A stretch of DNA of 64,000 nucleotides. Origin: Tanytarsus gracilentus. Taxonomy: Eukaryota; Arthropoda; Insecta; Diptera; Chironomidae. The translations under genes were made by a program, and so were the position numbers. The stretch is from the NCBI GenBank assembly GCA_038502055.1, contig JAXRKN010000038.1, forward strand, positions 2,170,001 through 2,234,000. The letters run 5' to 3'. The notes beneath the pieces were generated by a model. The model did no database searches, was not told the DNA's origin, and worked only from the letters and a program-made list of their open reading frames with translations. Position 1 is the first letter of the stretch; every line of letters begins with the position of its first letter. Below, piece after piece: positions 60,210 to 64,000 of this stretch.

Positions 60210-62348
60210 TTATACGTCATCCTCCAGATGCGGATGCATCGATGACAGGGGTGTGTTCGCTTGCGATGGTCCAGCAGGCAAGTGTAGACCTTGTAATTGT
60301 TGTGCTGTCATTCCACTGGCGGTAGACATTTGATATGACTGATGATAGTGATCAAAAAGTGGCGGCAAAGCCAATGGACTTGAAACATAGCACGATGGCT
60401 GTGGCGCCACTTTTTGCTGCTGAATTGTCAAATTGTTCAGTGAATGAACAAGTTGATCCAGTTTTCGATCCATGGCGCTAAGTTGCTGCTCAACTCGATA
60501 CATCCTTGCTCCAACGGTCATTGGCTTTAGATTTCCAACTCGGTCAATTCCGGCAAGATAAGAGCCCGGCTTACCGAGTGTTTGATCTAAGCGTCGCTGT
60601 AATTCCTGTGAAGTGAAAAATTTCATTAAAAACTTTCATTTTACACCCCTATAATTTAATTTCATATTGAATGAGATAACGAGAATAAGATTAAGTCCCT
60701 TTATTACCTTAATGCGAACCATCATGTTAAGATGTCCTTGCGAATATTGTTCAATCACATCACGCACATCGTACGGTTTTCTAGCTTGCTGAAATTTCCG
60801 TCTCGCCACAAAATATTTAATTTTTCTAATGGCTCGAATCGCATTACGATGAGCCTCTGTCAACCTTTTTTTCATTTATAAATGTGTGTTTGTGAGTGTG
60901 GTTAATGTTTCATAAGAATTTATTGTGAACGTCATGGAAGAAAATGACAGAGAGAGAGAAAGGTCATTTGTAGTGCGATGACTTTAATGATGTGTAAATA
61001 AGGCAAATTCTTACTGCGTAACTCGGGCTGGCTCGACATCTTCATCGCCCTCTTGTTCTGCCTCCACATCGTCACTGGGTGCTTCCGTCACTGAGCTCGT
61101 TTGACTAATGAATGGCTGCCGTTTGATTCGACCTGTTGAATCCAGCCCCCAAATTTTTTTTGTTCGTGTTGTTACATGGTTTAAGGTAAACGATGAAAGA
61201 AAAATATAACAAAAAAAATGCTTGATTTATATTGAAATTGATTTGATATTTCGGTTGCAATTATTATCAAAATGAAGCTTCAAAGTTGCTTTTTGGAGAG
61301 GAAAGTTTTTCTTTACGCTTCACTAAATTGATTTTTTACGGAAAGGTGAATAATTTTTTTTCGTGGCTTTATATTTTACTGAGCTCGCTTTCTCTCTGTT
61401 TTTTTAATGTTACAACGTTGCCATTTCATTTATCGATTTTCACCTTGACTACTACACACAGCTCTAAAGTGAAACAGGACAACGATAAAGTTTTAATAGA
61501 TTTTATTCTCGATTTTCTTATTTTGATTAAAAAACTATCGCTTTAAAAGGAACACAAAGAGATTCCGTAATTGATATACAAGAAATTTAATTTAATTACA
61601 AAGTCGTACAAGGACGAGATGGTGGTGTAAGGATAAAAGTGAGATTTCCTTTACTTCCAAAAAAAAGGGGAAAAAGTTTAATGAAAATTAGTCTTCATTT
61701 CCCAAATTACCAACGCTAGAATGACTTTTTGTTAATTTTTCTATTCGTGGTTGAAATAAAAACATTTTTGCTCATTCATCATTGCCGTTTACTTTTATGG
61801 TCAGGAAATTTGGGTGTAACGGAATATTTTTTTGATGGTGTTTTGGAATTTTTTTAGTCTTCAAAAAAATAATGTTCTTCCACGTAAAATCAACTTTTCA
61901 CTTATGCATAACGAAATCAAAATTTTGAAGTGAAAGCACGCGATTTCACATAAGAAATCTCATCTGAATATTACATGAGAAAGCTCACGAATTTATTTTT
62001 GAGAAAATCTTTTCTAAAGAGTGACACGTGAGATGCTAAACGTAACGTATCAAAAAGACTTGAGGGATTTTTGAGATGATTGAAAAATTTCACTGCTTCC
62101 CATCAGAAGATGTTTGACTCACCTGGCGGATGCGGTTCATCCATGTAGTAGATCACTTCGTTCTCCGAGTCCTTGGAAAGCTGCGATTCAACTGTGTGCG
62201 GTGTTTGTGATACGACATCATTCACACTTCCAGCGCTAGGTGACGGTCCCTCATGATTCCTCTCTGCAGCTGGCACCTCCATTCGGTTTCGAGATTTCCG
62301 CCTCTTCAACACCGATGCCGATCGTCGTGCAACCTGCACCATCAGCGT
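60210..62348 (-). CDS. KCNQ: KCNQ voltage-gated potassium channel, C-terminal part (gene continues past the window)
   Basis: Four minus-strand exons (62348-62123, 61132-61015, 60864-60708, 60605-60210) splice in phase to the last 298 residues. KCNQ channels are PIP2-dependent, slowly activating K+ channels; the cytosolic C-terminus binds calmodulin and sets tetramer assembly. The first two exons encode a low-complexity linker with a basic patch (LKRRKSRNR) and an acidic stretch. The third encodes helix B: LTEAHRNAIRAIRKIKYFV and RKPYDVRDVIEQYSQGHL, nearly identical across animals. The last begins ELQRRLDQTLGKP and includes the coiled-coil assembly region (TVGARMYRVEQQLSAMDRKLDQLV), then a Gln/Pro/His-rich tail ending LEDDV. 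The six membrane helices, pore and helix A are not in the window; the next exon upstream is beyond 62348 and probably beyond 64000. Introns here are larger than in neighbouring genes. Confidence 0.96.
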
Positions 62349-64000
62349 CTGAATCCAATGTTCAACAACAAAATACAACAACATTGAACACCGAAGCAAT
62401 CACAACATTTAATAAAAATGAGATAATGAGTGAAACTCAAGAGACGATGCCGGAGAAGGTGAGAAAATAGAAATGAAATGAGGGAAAAATGTGATAATGA
62501 AAAAATACGCAGTTGTGAAGAACTGCCAAGAGGGAGAAGACCATTGAAGAAAATGAAAATTGGAACGAAGTGATGATGCCGAGAGTGGTGTGGGATATTA
62601 AAGATGATGCGAGGATTATCAGCATGCAATCAGATGAATAAAAAGTAATGATGAGGAAAATGCGGAAAGCGGAGGTGATTTGTGGACTCTCGTTCATACT
62701 TATTAGAAATTTAGTTTTTAAAATTTATTAAAAATTTTATTTCTTCATTAGAGTTTCACGTGATGCAGCTTAAGTCATATTTAAATATATATTTTAAAAA
62801 TAAATTTGACTTTCAAAAAAGAACTTAATTAAAAATCTCTCTTCAGTTTTCAACGGAAATTGTTTTCTTTTTATATCGAAAGCTCTTTTTTCGATTATTT
62901 CAACAAATTGAATTTTTTTAAATACATTTTGCGCTCGTCACGTTTCAATATTTCGAGAGAAACCGCAAAAATAATTGGAAATTTGTTGAGATAAAAACGT
63001 CATCAGCAAACCACTAAATAATTGCACCTGGTTGGATGCAAATTAAAAGCTGTCACCTTCACACGAAAGCAAATTTAATTCAACAATTTTTTTCCTCGTT
63101 AAAGTTTGAGCAAACAATTCGAAAAAAAATAATAATAAAAATCTCATTTCTTTGGAAAACAAAAAATAAATGAATTAAAAAGGATGAAAAATGAGTGAGT
63201 GAGAAACGGAAGAGAGAAAAAGCTCAGAAAGCGATTTGCTATTTAAAAAAAATATTAACACAGCATAAACATAAATCTACAATTCTATATCATTTTCTCT
63301 CGGCTTCCCCTCTCCTACCATGTTGACCAACTGATTCTGATTCTCGGCGGGATAAAAAATAACAATCATTCATTCAACAGAAATATTAGTGTGTGAGAGA
63401 AAGTTCAGTGAGTGGTGTTTATTCAATAAACAGTCGTCGAGACTGAGAGGATAAAATACAAGAACATGTAGATGTCACCAATAATGCTTTCACAAATATA
63501 CAAGCTCTCTTTTTCCCAGGAAAACGATACGCGATTAGGTTTACACTTCGTTTCTAGCCAGACATAGCAGGAGCGAGGACACACGAGAGATTCTATAAAT
63601 AACACGTTCATTGCTACACTGCTAGACACTGATAAGTTTATGGTGAAAAATTTATGAAAACTCACACAGTCATAATTGCACGCAAAAGTATAAAATAATA
63701 ATTTCAATTAGAATATTTTTTAGCACGAAAGGTTAATAAAGTTACTTTAATATTTTTAGAGATTAAATGACATGCAAAAATGCTTGCAAAGAGTGTGATT
63801 TAAATTATAGAGAGAGAAAGAGCAGAAATGAATTTGAAGGAGTTGATTTAATTATTTTTTAATGAACGATTTTTTGGAAATTAAATTAAAATCAATTAGG
63901 ATCACTTTGAGGATGAATTAAAAATATTTTATGACACTCTGAGATAAAAATTAAACTTTTTAAGAAAATCTAAATTAATTTATAGCTCCGCTTTATTTTT
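62349..64000 (-). other. Upstream KCNQ intron sequence
   Basis: Follows a clean acceptor (GGATTCAG) of the first visible KCNQ exon. I find no S1-S6, pore or helix A exon here; AT-rich sequence only. Confidence 0.5.

Noticed and set aside
62240..62470. 76-codon plus-strand ORF near the KCNQ exon
   Set aside because: Mostly antisense to the KCNQ exon at 62123-62348, which has good splice sites and phase.

Overview
The window is nuclear DNA from an AT-rich, compact insect genome, most likely a lower (nematoceran, midge-like) dipteran. The reasons are short GT-AG introns of 50-100 bases, TATA/TCAGT-type arthropod promoters, antigen-5-type CAP proteins, a KCNQ channel and a selenoprotein K of the fly type. 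The order is inferred from family knowledge; the species cannot be named from sequence alone.

Bases 1-20,500 are dense with housekeeping genes: a cyclophilin with a mitochondrial-type N-terminal extension (+), the nuclear basket nucleoporin Nup153 (+), the cap 2'-O-methyltransferase CMTR1 (-), and the elongation factor/histone chaperone Spt6 (+). CMTR1 and Spt6 diverge from a shared 287-base promoter. Nup153 and CMTR1 converge. Most of these products act on RNA polymerase II transcripts or their export.

Bases 20,468-30,190 hold one large minus-strand gene for a PR/SET-domain zinc-finger regulator of the PRDM10/15 type (about 1,930 residues), with a first coding exon 3.4 kb upstream of the second.

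Bases 30,200-52,400 are an accessory, mostly secretory district: two antigen-5-like CAP proteins (one on each strand, one with its GHFT histidine replaced), a short gene for selenoprotein K, and two secreted lipases of the pancreatic-lipase family. Selenoprotein K ends in an in-frame UGA, which a plain ORF reading would call the stop, with a form-II SECIS hairpin in the 3' UTR.

Bases 52,400-60,200 are gene-poor. They and the 36.5-37.4 kb region hold three non-autonomous hAT transposons with target-site duplications and conspicuous GC-rich palindromic subterminal arrays that stand out from the AT-rich background. From 60,210 to the window end lies the 3' part of a minus-strand KCNQ potassium-channel gene; its membrane-domain exons are outside the window.
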